A DNA stretch of 64,000 nt from an uncultured Verrucomicrobiota bacterium (GTDB lineage: Bacteria > Verrucomicrobiota > Verrucomicrobiia > Opitutales > Opitutaceae), in NCBI GenBank assembly GCA_903898675.1, contig CAIUGM010000033.1, forward strand, positions 1-64,000, written 5' to 3'. Shown here in pieces: positions 36,521 through 45,398 of this stretch. The notes beneath the pieces are model-generated. The model saw nothing but the letters and a program-made list of their open reading frames with translations, searched no databases and was not told the origin of the DNA. Positions within the stretch are counted from its first letter, which is position 1, and each line of letters opens with the position of its first letter. The translations under genes were made by a program, and so were the position numbers.

Positions 36521-39031
36521 TCAGTAAGTATCAACCAGGGAGTGGAACGTCAGGCCCGCGCGCAACCGGGCGGCAGTCTGGGGCCGGGCAAAACCGACCT
36601 CGATCGTCCTTGGTTCGCCCGCAAACAGCTCGAAATAATTGTCGCTGCTGGAATGCGCCATGCCGGGGAAATCGAACGCAAACCGGTGCTGGAAAGCCGA
36701 GGACGTAAACGTCAGCCGCGCGCGCCGCGGATCAATTTGCTCGATCCCGACCTTGGTCCGGGCCTTCGGCAGGGCCAGAAACCGCGGGGGCGCCAGCAGC
36801 ACCGAGTCCTCGCTGACACAGCGCCCGCCCACATCAAGGGCGAGCCGCAGCACCAGGTTGTCGCGACCGTGACGGGCCAGCAGCCGCGCCAGCCGCAGGG
36901 TTTTTTGCCTCACGCTCTGGCCGTAATGCAACCGCACCCGCTTGCGGCCGCGCAGGAGCACGCGGCCGTCGACGTGAAAGAGATCCCAGCGCAGGAGACC
37001 GGTCGCGCGTTCCGGCCGGTCGTAAACCGTGTGGATCAAAACCTCGTCCACGGTCGACCGCCGGTAGTTGCCGATGCTGGTGCCTTCATCCCCCGGCACC
37101 AGCGCGCTCACCAGCGCCGGCGCGAAAAACCGGCGGGCCACATGGTGCAGGGCCCGCCAGCGCCCCGTGAACTCAATCGAGCTCCACGAGGCCACCGGCC
37201 AGCAGTCGTTGAGCTGCCAGTAAAGCGCGCCCATGCAATGCGGCATCAGCCGCCGGTAGTGCTCCACCCCCACCTGCATGCAATGGGCCTGGTTGAGCTG
37301 CGAGAGATAGATAAGGTCGGCCTGCGACTTGGGGAACCGGTAGCGCCGCGAAACGTAATCGAGGATGATCTGGTTGCCGAACTGGTTCTTCTGGTGGTTC
37401 TCCATCTCCTGGGAGAAAACGTTGCCGGCTTTCGGCGGACAAAACGTGGCGTTGGTCGCGGGCGAACTGTAGCTCTGCATGCCGAACTCCGAGCAGAAGC
37501 GAAACCGCCATTTCTCGTAGGCCTTCACGGGATGGCGCGCATGCCATACGTCCCAGAAATGCGTGTCGCCGCGCTTCTCGCCCTCGGGCAGCGTCGCGCT
37601 GACGGAGTTCGAGTCGGCAAAGTTGCTCCGCCACTGGGAGGACGGCCAGTAACTGACGGCTCCATCCCCGGTGCGCACGGCCTGCGGCAGGATGCGGTGG
37701 AACACCGCCTCATAGGCCCGGCGATGCGGGCCGGATTTCTGCAGGTTGATCGCGCCGTGGCTGCCGGCATTGAGCTGGGCGATCTCGTTGTTGCCGCACC
37801 AGAGCGCGAGGCTCGCGTGGTGCCGCAAACGCCGCACCTGGTGACCGGCCTCGGCCTGCACACTGCGGAGAAACGCCCGGTCGCCCGGATAAATTGCGCA
37901 AGCAAACATGAAGTCCTGCCAGACCAGCAGGCCGAGCTCGTCGCACAGGTCGTAGAAATCCTCGCTCTCATAGATCCCGCCGCCCCACACGCGGATCATG
38001 TTCATGTGGGCCGCCCGGGCGCTGCCCAGGTCGCGCGCGTAGTGCTCGCGGGTCAGGCCCGCGACGAAACTGTGGACGGGAATCCAGTTGGCGCCCTTCG
38101 CAAAAACCGGCCGGCCGTTCACCACAAACTGAAAGGTCTCTCCCGCCGCGTCCGGGTGCCGGTCGAGCTTGATCGTGCGCAGGCCGATCCGGCGCAGCCA
38201 GTGCCCGAAGCGGGTGCCGTCCGCATGCAAGGCTTCAATTTCCAGCGTGTAGAGCGGCTGCGCGCCCTGGCCGCTGGGCCACCACAGCTGCGGATGCCTG
38301 ACCAGGATTTTCGCCCCCGGGCCTTCTGCCACCACCACGCGATCCAGGGAAAGCCGGTGGCGGTACGTCACCCCGGCTTCGCGCCGGGCCAGTTCGGGCG
38401 CGAGCCGCAGCGTGACGTCACCTTCCGGCGCATGTTCCTGGGTGAGACGCACCCCTTCCAGCCGGTTACGGCTCCAGCCTTCAAGGCGGATATCGCGCCA
38501 GATGCCCGCCGTGACGAAACGCGGACCCCAGTCCCAGCCAAACTGACACTGCTGCTTGCGCATCACCTGACTGCGCCCCACCGGATCGTTGAACTCGCGC
38601 GGCCGGTGCGAGAGCCGGTGGGTGCGGATGTATTCCATCGCACTGGCAAAGCGAATCGTCAGCTCGTTGCGGCCGGGGCGCAGGTGTTGCCTGACCGGCC
38701 AGCGGTAGCCGATGAACATGTTTTCCGTCCGGGCGATCTCCCGGCCGTTGAGGCTGACCGTGGCCAGGGTGTCCAGGCCGTCGGCGACCAGCTCCACGGT
38801 CTCCTCCGCCAGCATTTCGGCCGGGAGGTTGAAAGTCGCGCGGTATTCCCAATCGCGCTCTTCGATCCACTGCAGGCCGAGTTCATTCGTGCCCCAGAAC
38901 GGATCGGGAATGACGCCGGCCCGCCGCAGGTCGGCGTGCACACAGCCGGGCACCACGGCCGCCGCCCAGGGCGAACGCTGCGTCGCATCACGAAACTGCC
39001 ACGCTGCGGGACCGAGGGGAAGCAAGCGCAT
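36521..39031 (-). CDS. Glycoside hydrolase family 2 beta-mannosidase
   Basis: An 836-residue exo-beta-mannosidase releasing mannose from the non-reducing end of manno-oligosaccharides. The order is sugar-binding jelly-roll (1-185, with WEYRATFNLP and QCQFGWDWGPRFVTAGIWRDI), immunoglobulin-like domain, TIM barrel and C-terminal beta-domains. The acid/base is Glu416 in WCGNNE and the nucleophile is Glu515 in FCSEFG, matching bacterial GH2 beta-mannosidases; FGWDWGP is also typical of that branch, not of beta-galactosidases. No signal peptide, so it should be cytoplasmic. It is 29 bases downstream of GH130 and belongs to the same operon. Confidence 0.88.
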   Translation of the reverse strand: MRLLPLGPAAWQFRDATQRSPWAAAVVPGCVHADLRRAGVIPDPFWGTNELGLQWIEERDWEYRATFNLPAEMLAEETVELVADGLDTLATVSLNGREIARTENMFIGYRWPVRQHLRPGRNELTIRFASAMEYIRTHRLSHRPREFNDPVGRSQVMRKQQCQFGWDWGPRFVTAGIWRDIRLEGWSRNRLEGVRLTQEHAPEGDVTLRLAPELARREAGVTYRHRLSLDRVVVAEGPGAKILVRHPQLWWPSGQGAQPLYTLEIEALHADGTRFGHWLRRIGLRTIKLDRHPDAAGETFQFVVNGRPVFAKGANWIPVHSFVAGLTREHYARDLGSARAAHMNMIRVWGGGIYESEDFYDLCDELGLLVWQDFMFACAIYPGDRAFLRSVQAEAGHQVRRLRHHASLALWCGNNEIAQLNAGSHGAINLQKSGPHRRAYEAVFHRILPQAVRTGDGAVSYWPSSQWRSNFADSNSVSATLPEGEKRGDTHFWDVWHARHPVKAYEKWRFRFCSEFGMQSYSSPATNATFCPPKAGNVFSQEMENHQKNQFGNQIILDYVSRRYRFPKSQADLIYLSQLNQAHCMQVGVEHYRRLMPHCMGALYWQLNDCWPVASWSSIEFTGRWRALHHVARRFFAPALVSALVPGDEGTSIGNYRRSTVDEVLIHTVYDRPERATGLLRWDLFHVDGRVLLRGRKRVRLHYGQSVRQKTLRLARLLARHGRDNLVLRLALDVGGRCVSEDSVLLAPPRFLALPKARTKVGIEQIDPRRARLTFTSSAFQHRFAFDFPGMAHSSSDNYFELFAGEPRTIEVGFARPQTAARLRAGLTFHSLVDTY

Positions 39032-39060
39032 GGCAGCCGAATCAGGCCGGGCGGACCCGG

Positions 39061-40050
39061 CTATTTCTTGAGCGGATGGTCCTTGATGAACTGCACCACC
39101 TCATGCGCATCGCAGAAGCACAGCGCGGAGAAGGTGTCAGCCGCCCCATAGTAGATCGCAATGCGGCCCGTGGCGGAGTCGCAGAGACAGCCGACGGGAA
39201 AGCAGACGCCGGGGACAAAGCCCGACAATTCATAAGGCGCCTCGGGACACAGCAGTGCCTGGTTGGCGGAGGCGATGACCTTGGACGGATTCTCCAGGTC
39301 GAGCAGCATGGCGCTCATCGAGTAGACGAAGCCGTTGCAGGTGCCGGTGACCGCGTGATAGAACAGCAGCCAGCCTTCGTTGGTCTCGATCGGCGAGGGA
39401 CCGGCGCCAATCTTCGTGCCTTGGAACCAGGGCCAGCCCTTGCCCATGACATGGCGGTGCTTGCCCCAGTAAGTCATGTCGGGCGACTCACTGACGAAGA
39501 TGTCGCCGAACGGCGTGTGACCGGTGTCGGAGGGCCGGCTCAGCATGAGGTAGTTGCCGTTCACCTTGCGCGGGAAGAGCACGCCATTGCGATTGTACGG
39601 GAGAAACGCGTTCTCGAGCTGCTCGAAATGCACGAAGTCGGTCGTCTTCGCGATGCCGATGGTCGGCCCGTGATAGCCGTTGCACCAGGTGACGTAGTGC
39701 ACGCCATCGATCAACGTGACGCGCGGGTCGTAGGCGTATTCGAATTTTGCGACCTCCGCATCGTCGCATTTGAATTTGATCGGCTCGGGCTCGAAGGTGA
39801 ATTTGAAACCATCCGGGCTGCGGCCGACATGCAGGTGCGGGATGCGGTCCATGCCCTCGGTGCGAAACACCCCGATAAAGCCGCCCTGCCAGGGCACCAC
39901 CGCGCTGTTATAAATACCGGTGACCCGCGGCAGGGGCCGCCGGCCGACCACCGGGTTGGCGTCGTAGCGCCACATGATGTCGGGATTGCCGGCAGGCTTG
40001 GGCTGCCAGGGAATGTTGGGGAGGGCGGGACCGGCGATCTTGAGCTTCAT
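39061..40050 (-). CDS. Glycoside hydrolase family 130 beta-mannoside phosphorylase
   Basis: A 329-residue five-bladed propeller enzyme. GH130 enzymes phosphorolyse beta-1,4-mannosidic bonds with inversion, giving mannose 1-phosphate. The proton donor Asp is in YAYDPRVTLIDG (the family's E/Y-DPR motif); arginine and histidine phosphate-site segments appear as FRTEGMDRIPHLHVGRS and FYHAVTGT. The length of about 330 without the longer N-terminal extension fits GH130_2-type manno-oligosaccharide phosphorylases better than GH130_1 (about 390). No signal peptide. It sits between GH27 (21-base gap) and GH2 (29-base gap), so intracellular mannosides can be split by hydrolysis or by phosphorolysis. 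The preferred substrate needs biochemistry. Confidence 0.88.
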   Translation of the reverse strand: MKLKIAGPALPNIPWQPKPAGNPDIMWRYDANPVVGRRPLPRVTGIYNSAVVPWQGGFIGVFRTEGMDRIPHLHVGRSPDGFKFTFEPEPIKFKCDDAEVAKFEYAYDPRVTLIDGVHYVTWCNGYHGPTIGIAKTTDFVHFEQLENAFLPYNRNGVLFPRKVNGNYLMLSRPSDTGHTPFGDIFVSESPDMTYWGKHRHVMGKGWPWFQGTKIGAGPSPIETNEGWLLFYHAVTGTCNGFVYSMSAMLLDLENPSKVIASANQALLCPEAPYELSGFVPGVCFPVGCLCDSATGRIAIYYGAADTFSALCFCDAHEVVQFIKDHPLKK

Positions 40051-40071
40051 GGGGGTGGGCGGGCTGGAAAA

Positions 40072-41280
40072 TTACGACTTGGTGGGAGTTAAGCGGAAGA
40101 GCACCACATCGTGGGAATCCACGCGCGCCGTCAGCGACTTGCCGGTGTCGCCGGCGGCCTTGTTGGCCCAGACGTCATGCACGCTGAACTTTCCCTGGAT
40201 GGTCCACAGCCGCGACCACTCCACGGTGAGGTCGGCGGCCGCGGAACTCGTGTTAAGCGCACACACCGCCCACTCGCCGTTGCTGAGCTCGCGCACCCAG
40301 ATCTCGATGTTCTTGCCCGGGTCGGCCAGCGCCCGGAAGCCCTGCTTGCCGAGCGCGTCCTGGTCGATGGCGAGGACATCCTTGTTGGTCAGCATGTCGC
40401 GATAAACGGGTTCCATGTGCCGCACGTCGTTGCCCGCGATCAGCGGGGCGGCCACAATGCACCACAGGCTGAAGTGGGCGCGCGATTCGCCGAAGGTCAG
40501 GCCCTCGGTGCCGACCTCGAGCATGTCGGGGTCGTTCCAGTGCCCGGGACCGGCATACTTGCCGATGCCGTCCGGGCCGTTGCTCTCCACGAGCGTGTAT
40601 TGCAAGTCGAGATTGCGCTTCCAGCCGCTCTCCCAGCCCTTGCGCCCGTCGTAGGAGGAATAGATGTCACCGGTCGTGCGCCACATGTGGCCGACGTCGC
40701 CGGCCCATTCCCAGGGCTTGTTCTGGCCCCATTCGCACAGGCTGAAGATCATCGGCCGGCCGGCGGCGTGGATCGCATCGCGCATCGTCTTGTAGGTCTC
40801 CCGGGCATCGGCCGTGCCGTGCTCGCACCAGTCGTACTTGAGGAAATCGATGCCCCAGGAGGCATAGGCCAGCGCATCCTGGAATTCATGCCCGCGGCCG
40901 CCGGGATAACCGCCGCAGGTCTTGGTCCCGGCGCAGCTGTGGATGCCGAACTTGAAACCCTTCGCGTGCAGGTAGTCACCGAGCGCCTTCATCCCGCTCG
41001 GGAATTTCTTCGGGTCGGGCACGAGGTTACCCCTGGCGTCGCGCTCCATGGTCTCCCAGCAGTCATCGACCACGATGTAGGTGTAGCCGGCGTCGCGCAT
41101 GCCGTTCGCGATCATCGCGTCGGCCGTTTCCTTCACGAGATTCTCGTTAATGTTCGCGGCAAAGGTATTCCAGCTGTTCCAGCCCATCGGCGGGGTGAGG
41201 GCGAGGCCCGGGAATTTCTGGGCGGACGCGGTGACGGCCGCGCACAGGGCGAGGACGAGGGTCAGTCTTTTGATGGTCAT
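40072..41280 (-). CDS. Glycoside hydrolase family 27 alpha-galactosidase, exported
   Basis: A 402-residue alpha-galactosidase. Signal peptide MTIKRLTLVLALCAAVTASAQ directs it to the periplasm or outside. The barrel begins with LTPPMGWNSWNTF, the GH27 signature. The nucleophile is Asp150 in LKYDWC and the acid/base is Asp205 in RTTGDI. VDDCWE and HSCAGTKTCGGYPGGRG are further family segments. Its likely task is to strip alpha-1,6-galactose from galactomanno-oligosaccharides entering through the TonB receptor. It is 12 bases below GH1 and 21 above GH130, clearly in one operon. Confidence 0.92.
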   Translation of the reverse strand: MTIKRLTLVLALCAAVTASAQKFPGLALTPPMGWNSWNTFAANINENLVKETADAMIANGMRDAGYTYIVVDDCWETMERDARGNLVPDPKKFPSGMKALGDYLHAKGFKFGIHSCAGTKTCGGYPGGRGHEFQDALAYASWGIDFLKYDWCEHGTADARETYKTMRDAIHAAGRPMIFSLCEWGQNKPWEWAGDVGHMWRTTGDIYSSYDGRKGWESGWKRNLDLQYTLVESNGPDGIGKYAGPGHWNDPDMLEVGTEGLTFGESRAHFSLWCIVAAPLIAGNDVRHMEPVYRDMLTNKDVLAIDQDALGKQGFRALADPGKNIEIWVRELSNGEWAVCALNTSSAAADLTVEWSRLWTIQGKFSVHDVWANKAAGDTGKSLTARVDSHDVVLFRLTPTKS

Positions 41281-41292
41281 ACTGGGTCGGGG

Positions 41293-42654
41293 TTAAAGCT
41301 TGGCACCGCCGGAGCGGATGAAATCGCGGTACCAATAAAAGGAATCCTTCGGCGTGCGCTTCTGCGTCTGGTAATCGACATGGACCAGGCCGAAGCGGTC
41401 CTTGTAGCCCTCGGCCCACTCGAAGTTGTCCATGATCGACCAGTAGAAGTAGCCGGCGACCGGCACGCCCTCGTCCGTCGCGCGGCGGATGGCGCGAAGA
41501 TAGCGCGCCATGAAATCGATGCGCTGCGGGTCGTGGACCTTGCCGTCGAGGTGCACGAAGTCGGTGTTGCAGTAGCCATTCTCCGAGAAGACCAGCGGCA
41601 GGCCGTAGCGCTGCGCCTGAAAACGGGCGGCCCAGTAGGGCGCCTCCGGGGCAATCTCGAGCCACGAGAGCGTGCCGCGCGGATTCCCCGTGCCCCAGCC
41701 GCCGGGCAGTCGCTCCGCGTTGCCCTTCGCGTCGGCGCGCACCTGCCAGCCGGAGTAGCAATTGTAGGCGAGGAAATCGATTTTCTGGGCAATGAGCTTC
41801 AGGTCCGCGGCCGTCACCTTCGGCATGTCGGCGCCGAAGGCCTTCACGCCGTCCGCCGGGTAATGCCCGAACATGATCGGGTCGGCCCACCACGAAAGAT
41901 TCCACATCACGCGTTCCGTGCTCGCGAAATAATCGTGCCGCGCCGCCTCGATGTCGCGCTTGCTCTCGGTGGCCGGGATGCGCTCCCGGCTGGTGTGGGC
42001 GAGGGAAATCTTCACCGGGCCGGTGCAACCCGCGCGCAGCGCCTGCACGCCGCGGCCGTGGGCCATCAGCAGGTGGTGGGCCCCCAGCAGGCAGTCGGCA
42101 AACGGCAGCTTCAGGCCGGGGGCGAACTTACCTTCATGGTAACCCAGGCCCATCACCACCGGAGGCTCGTTGAAAGTCATCCAGTGCTTGACGCGGTCGC
42201 CGAGCCGCGCCGCGACGATCTCGGCATAGTCGCCGAACCACTCGACCATCTCCCGGTTGAGAAAACCCCCGCGCTGCTGCAGCGCCTGCGGCATGTCCCA
42301 ATGATAAAGGGTGACCCACGGCGTGATGCCCGCCTCCAGCAACCCGTCGACCAGGCGGTCATAGAAGGCGAGGCCCTTGGCGTTGGGTTTGCCGGTCCCG
42401 GTCGGCTGGATGCGGGGCCAGGCGAGCGAAAGCCGGTAGGCCTTCAGCCCGAGGTCGCGCATGAGGCCGATGTCCTCGCGCCACCGGTGGTAATGATCGC
42501 AGGCGACGTTGCCGTTGTGGTTCTCAAAAATCTTGCCGGGCTCCTGCGAAAACACGTCCCAGATGGACGGTCCGCGTCCGTCGACATTCCAGGCGCCTTC
42601 AATCTGGTAGGCAGCGGCGGCAGCGCCCCACACAAAGTTTTTGGGGAAAGACAT
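41293..42654 (-). CDS. Glycoside hydrolase family 1 beta-glycosidase
   Basis: A 453-residue beta-glucosidase/beta-mannosidase-type enzyme. The ATG at 42654 (MSFPKNFVWGAAAAAYQIEGAW) is the family start; an in-frame extension upstream is discarded. The acid/base is Glu163 in TFNEPP and the nucleophile Glu358 in VFSENGY, where the usual I/V-T-E-N-G carries Ser for Thr, a tolerated change. The length is normal for GH1 and there is no signal peptide, so it is cytoplasmic. As first gene of the tight GH1-GH27-GH130-GH2 run, with a candidate activator site 72-103 bases upstream, it marks an operon head. In this context it may cleave the glucose-mannose bonds of glucomannan fragments (inferred). Confidence 0.92.
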   Translation of the reverse strand: MSFPKNFVWGAAAAAYQIEGAWNVDGRGPSIWDVFSQEPGKIFENHNGNVACDHYHRWREDIGLMRDLGLKAYRLSLAWPRIQPTGTGKPNAKGLAFYDRLVDGLLEAGITPWVTLYHWDMPQALQQRGGFLNREMVEWFGDYAEIVAARLGDRVKHWMTFNEPPVVMGLGYHEGKFAPGLKLPFADCLLGAHHLLMAHGRGVQALRAGCTGPVKISLAHTSRERIPATESKRDIEAARHDYFASTERVMWNLSWWADPIMFGHYPADGVKAFGADMPKVTAADLKLIAQKIDFLAYNCYSGWQVRADAKGNAERLPGGWGTGNPRGTLSWLEIAPEAPYWAARFQAQRYGLPLVFSENGYCNTDFVHLDGKVHDPQRIDFMARYLRAIRRATDEGVPVAGYFYWSIMDNFEWAEGYKDRFGLVHVDYQTQKRTPKDSFYWYRDFIRSGGAKL

Positions 42655-42697
42655 AAGGGGTAATGAAGAATCGGCCAGCGGGCCCGGGGGAGGGTTC

Positions 42698-42757
42698 ATG
42701 CTAGCCGATGCTACCCCCCGAGGTAATGAGAACCTTTGTCCCATACATGAGAACCTT
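42698..42757 (-). promoter_or_regulatory. AraC/XylR-type tandem operator and promoter upstream of GH1
   Basis: The 11-mer ATGAGAACCTT occurs twice in the same direction (42726-42736 and 42747-42757), exactly 21 bp apart, i.e. two helical turns. The promoter-proximal copy touches a -35-like TTACCT (minus strand, 42726-42721), followed after 17 bp by TAGCAT (42703-42698). An activator site overlapping the -35 is the normal geometry for AraC-family activators. Confidence 0.5.
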
Positions 42758-42783
42758 GAAACCCGCTAGGCCGCGGGCCGGGC

Positions 42784-44139
42784 TCATTTCAGGCCGAGAA
42801 ACTTGACCGCCCAGTCGTTGATCGCCGCGCCTTGCTCGGGGGGATAGCTGTGTCCCTGCTCAAACTCCACCGCGAGTTTCTTGGGGGCGGTGATCACATT
42901 ATAGGCCGCGAAAGTCGACGTCGGCGGGCAGGTCTCGTCGTTGTAGCCCCAGATATAAAAACCGGGCACTTTCAGACGGCGCGCGAAGTTCACCGTGTCG
43001 TAGTAGGTGGCCGTCTCGATCTTCGCCGGCGTGGTCTGAAGCGAGGGCTTGCCGGTCACCTTGTCCGGCATGAACGGGTGCGGCCAGCCACCGGCCCGCC
43101 CGTGCAACTCCGCCGAGACATCACAGAAGGCCGGATGGGTCGCCGACAGCCCGGTCACCCGCGGATCGAGCGCCGCCGTGACGATCGTCAGTTGGCCGCC
43201 CTGGCTGGCGCCCATGACAATAAGATCCTTTCCATTCCACATTTCCCGCGACGTGAGGAAATCGTTGGCCCGGACGCAGCCGAGATAGATGCGATGGTAA
43301 TAATAGGTCTCCTTGTTGTCGAAATTGAAGAGCCAGTAGCCGTTGAGCGCACCGGCTGAGAGGGAATCGTACACGGACTGGGCCAGGTTCACGGGAATGC
43401 CATGAACCCCGATCTCCAGAGTGATCACGCCCCGCGCCGCGAGATCCTTGTCGCCAAAATACGGCCGTACGCCCGCGCCGGGCACGCGCAGGACCGCCGG
43501 GTATTTGCCGGGGACCTTGGGCTCGCACAAGATGCCGTAAACCCGGGAAGGCACCGCCGCCCAGGCCGGGCCCACGTTGCGGAAGCTGACGTGATAGACG
43601 TTCACCTTGTCGGTGCAGGCGTCCGGCAGCAGCGTCAGCAGCGGCTCGAGCGGCACCTTCGCGAGCTCGGCTTTCTGCGCCTGCCAGAACGTATCAAAGT
43701 CCGCCGGCTCAACCTGCGTGGCCACGATCTTCTCGGGCGCAAACGCCGCCGTTGCCAGCCCGCGATAGGTGCGGCCCGCCACTTCCGCGGTGACAATGCA
43801 GCGCAGAAACCCCGGCTCCGTCATCGTGCCGCCGTCAACCACCAGGCCTTCCAGCGGGACTGGCGCCGTCTGGGCGGTTCCCGGCATCAGGTCGGGGGCC
43901 ACCGTGTAGCTCACCGTGAGGTTATCGATGGGTTCATTGTCCGCGGTAACCATGACCCGGAAGCGGACCGGTTCGCCAACCTGGTAGGTCCAGTCGCGAT
44001 GGTCGGGCGCAACCCGCACCTGCACGGTCGCAACGCGCATGGCGGCCTGGGGCGGCACGGGAGAGATCGGTTGTTCGCCGCGGGCGAAACCGGCACCGGC
44101 GACGAGCAGGCCGGCAATCAAGAGGTAACGAAGGGACAT
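42784..44139 (-). CDS. Exported CE7-like (acetyl xylan) esterase
   Basis: A 451-residue alpha/beta-hydrolase with signal peptide MSLRYLLIAGLLVAGAGFARG. Residues about 30-135 form an N-terminal beta-sandwich (YQVGEPVRFRVMV...), followed by the AXE1/CE7-type hydrolase domain. The catalytic triad is visible as Ser312 in GASQGG, Asp401 in GYNDETCPP and His430 in EQGHSY; GASQGG and the preceding RVPGAGVRPYFGD strand/oxyanion region are typical. CE7 enzymes remove acetyl groups from xylan, cephalosporins and related sugars. Here the neighbours suggest acetylated mannan oligosaccharides. It is 129 bases above GH1 with its own copy of the operator-like motif upstream (44219-44233). Confidence 0.85.
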   Translation of the reverse strand: MSLRYLLIAGLLVAGAGFARGEQPISPVPPQAAMRVATVQVRVAPDHRDWTYQVGEPVRFRVMVTADNEPIDNLTVSYTVAPDLMPGTAQTAPVPLEGLVVDGGTMTEPGFLRCIVTAEVAGRTYRGLATAAFAPEKIVATQVEPADFDTFWQAQKAELAKVPLEPLLTLLPDACTDKVNVYHVSFRNVGPAWAAVPSRVYGILCEPKVPGKYPAVLRVPGAGVRPYFGDKDLAARGVITLEIGVHGIPVNLAQSVYDSLSAGALNGYWLFNFDNKETYYYHRIYLGCVRANDFLTSREMWNGKDLIVMGASQGGQLTIVTAALDPRVTGLSATHPAFCDVSAELHGRAGGWPHPFMPDKVTGKPSLQTTPAKIETATYYDTVNFARRLKVPGFYIWGYNDETCPPTSTFAAYNVITAPKKLAVEFEQGHSYPPEQGAAINDWAVKFLGLK

Positions 44140-44218
44140 GACAGGGGCGGTTGAGGGTTCAGGCGCGGACTTTCCGCCAGCCAGTCCTCATCGCTACCAA
44201 AAGGCCCGCGGCATGTAA

Positions 44219-44233
44219 ATGAGAGCCTTTGTC
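44219..44233 (-). promoter_or_regulatory. Single copy of the locus operator motif upstream of the esterase
   Basis: ATGAGAGCCTTTGTC differs from the GH1-proximal repeat ATGAGAACCTTTGTC by one base and lies 80 bases above the esterase start, in the same orientation relative to the gene. A TTACAT (-35-like) directly follows on the minus strand, as TTACCT does at GH1. A second half-site at 21 bp is not clear. Confidence 0.4.
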
Positions 44234-44260
44234 ACCCGCCGGCGGCTCACCCTGCCGCGA

Positions 44261-45217
44261 TCAGGCGCCGGTCAGTTCGTCGTAAGCGGCCCCGAGATTG
44301 CCGGCCAACCGATTACCCGGCCCGGGCGGAACGTGCAGATCGGGAAATCCAGGAAGGTTGTCCAGCTTGACGATCTCTTCCCTGCTCTGGCCGGCCTTGA
44401 TTCCGCTTTCGACGTGGGCCAGCAGCGCCGCGAGGTAGTCGCGGAACGCGAGCATGTCGGCCTGGCCGCCTGTGACGCCAAACTTCGCATTGCCGTGGCC
44501 GAAGAGGTAGATGGCGTCAGCCGGGTACGTCCTGACCAGCTCCTCCAGCGTAATGACCCAGCCTTTGAAACGGCCGCCGGCCACCCGGTCGATCACCGGA
44601 TACATCCGGTTGAACATCAGGTCGCCGGTGTGGACGACATTGGCATGCTCGAAATGCACGACGATGTCCCCGCCGGTGTGCGCCGGCCGGAAATAGCGCG
44701 CGCTCACCGTTTCGCGGCCGAACTCGCGCCGCCAGGTCTCCGGAAACGTCGCATCCGGCAGGGTCGGCGCCGGGGCATTGGGCGCGCGCTTCGCCGCGGC
44801 GAGCATGAGGCCGGGCACATTGGCCTGCGCCACGATGGTCCCGGTGGCCGGCTGGAAAACCCCGTTCCCACCCGTGTGATCGCCGTGGTGATGGGTGTTG
44901 ATCACGGCGTCGAGCTTCCGCCCGTTACGGCCCGGCAGGCCTTGCAGGAAAATCGCCGCCGTGTCCGGAAACTGGGTGTCCACCGCCACCAGACCGTCCG
45001 GCGCGGCCAGCCAGCCGATGGTGCCGCCGCGACCGGTGAAATAACCCGTATCACTTCTTAGCGGGTGGAATTCCGTCACCAAGGTGGGCGCCTGCACCGG
45101 CACGGTGGTTTGGGCGGTCACGGGAGCGGCCGGGGCGGTCTGCGCGGGCAGCAAGCCCCTGGCCAGTACGCCCGCAGAGACGGCGGCACCGGATTTGAGG
45201 AATTCACGGCGATTCAT
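44261..45217 (-). CDS. Tat-exported metallo-beta-lactamase-fold hydrolase
   Basis: A 318-residue MBL-fold protein. The ATG at 45217 opens a twin-arginine signal (NRREFLKSG, then a hydrophobic stretch ending LLPAQ). The zinc-binding motif HHHGDH is at 109-114, followed by the second-site residues in RPAHTGGDIVVHF, VVHTGDLMFN and LFGHG. This resembles periplasmic class B-like hydrolases of unknown substrate, including quinoprotein-relay SoxH-like and related proteins, not clinical carbapenemases. It stands first on the minus strand, 121 bases above the esterase, and is divergent from the ECF sigma gene. Whether it belongs to the sugar locus is uncertain; an ACCTTTG motif similar to the locus operator lies at 45276-45282. 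Confidence 0.83.
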   Translation of the reverse strand: MNRREFLKSGAAVSAGVLARGLLPAQTAPAAPVTAQTTVPVQAPTLVTEFHPLRSDTGYFTGRGGTIGWLAAPDGLVAVDTQFPDTAAIFLQGLPGRNGRKLDAVINTHHHGDHTGGNGVFQPATGTIVAQANVPGLMLAAAKRAPNAPAPTLPDATFPETWRREFGRETVSARYFRPAHTGGDIVVHFEHANVVHTGDLMFNRMYPVIDRVAGGRFKGWVITLEELVRTYPADAIYLFGHGNAKFGVTGGQADMLAFRDYLAALLAHVESGIKAGQSREEIVKLDNLPGFPDLHVPPGPGNRLAGNLGAAYDELTGA

Positions 45218-45398
45218 GGGGTAAAAACTAGCCCAAGCCTGCCGGCGCGCCAGTCGATTCCCGCAATAACCTGTAACCTTTGCCCTGCTGGAAGGTATTC
45301 CCTGCGCACACCGCCTATGACCGCCTTCCATGCTCCTCGCTCCGTCCATTCAATTACGAGTTCACTCCGGGCCCATCGCGCCTAGTCTGACTGACGCC

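Noticed and set aside
44261-45217. MBL-fold protein as an antibiotic-resistance beta-lactamase.
   Set aside because: The HHHGDH motif is shared by the whole superfamily; Tat export and overall sequence fit uncharacterised periplasmic MBL hydrolases, with no resistance context.
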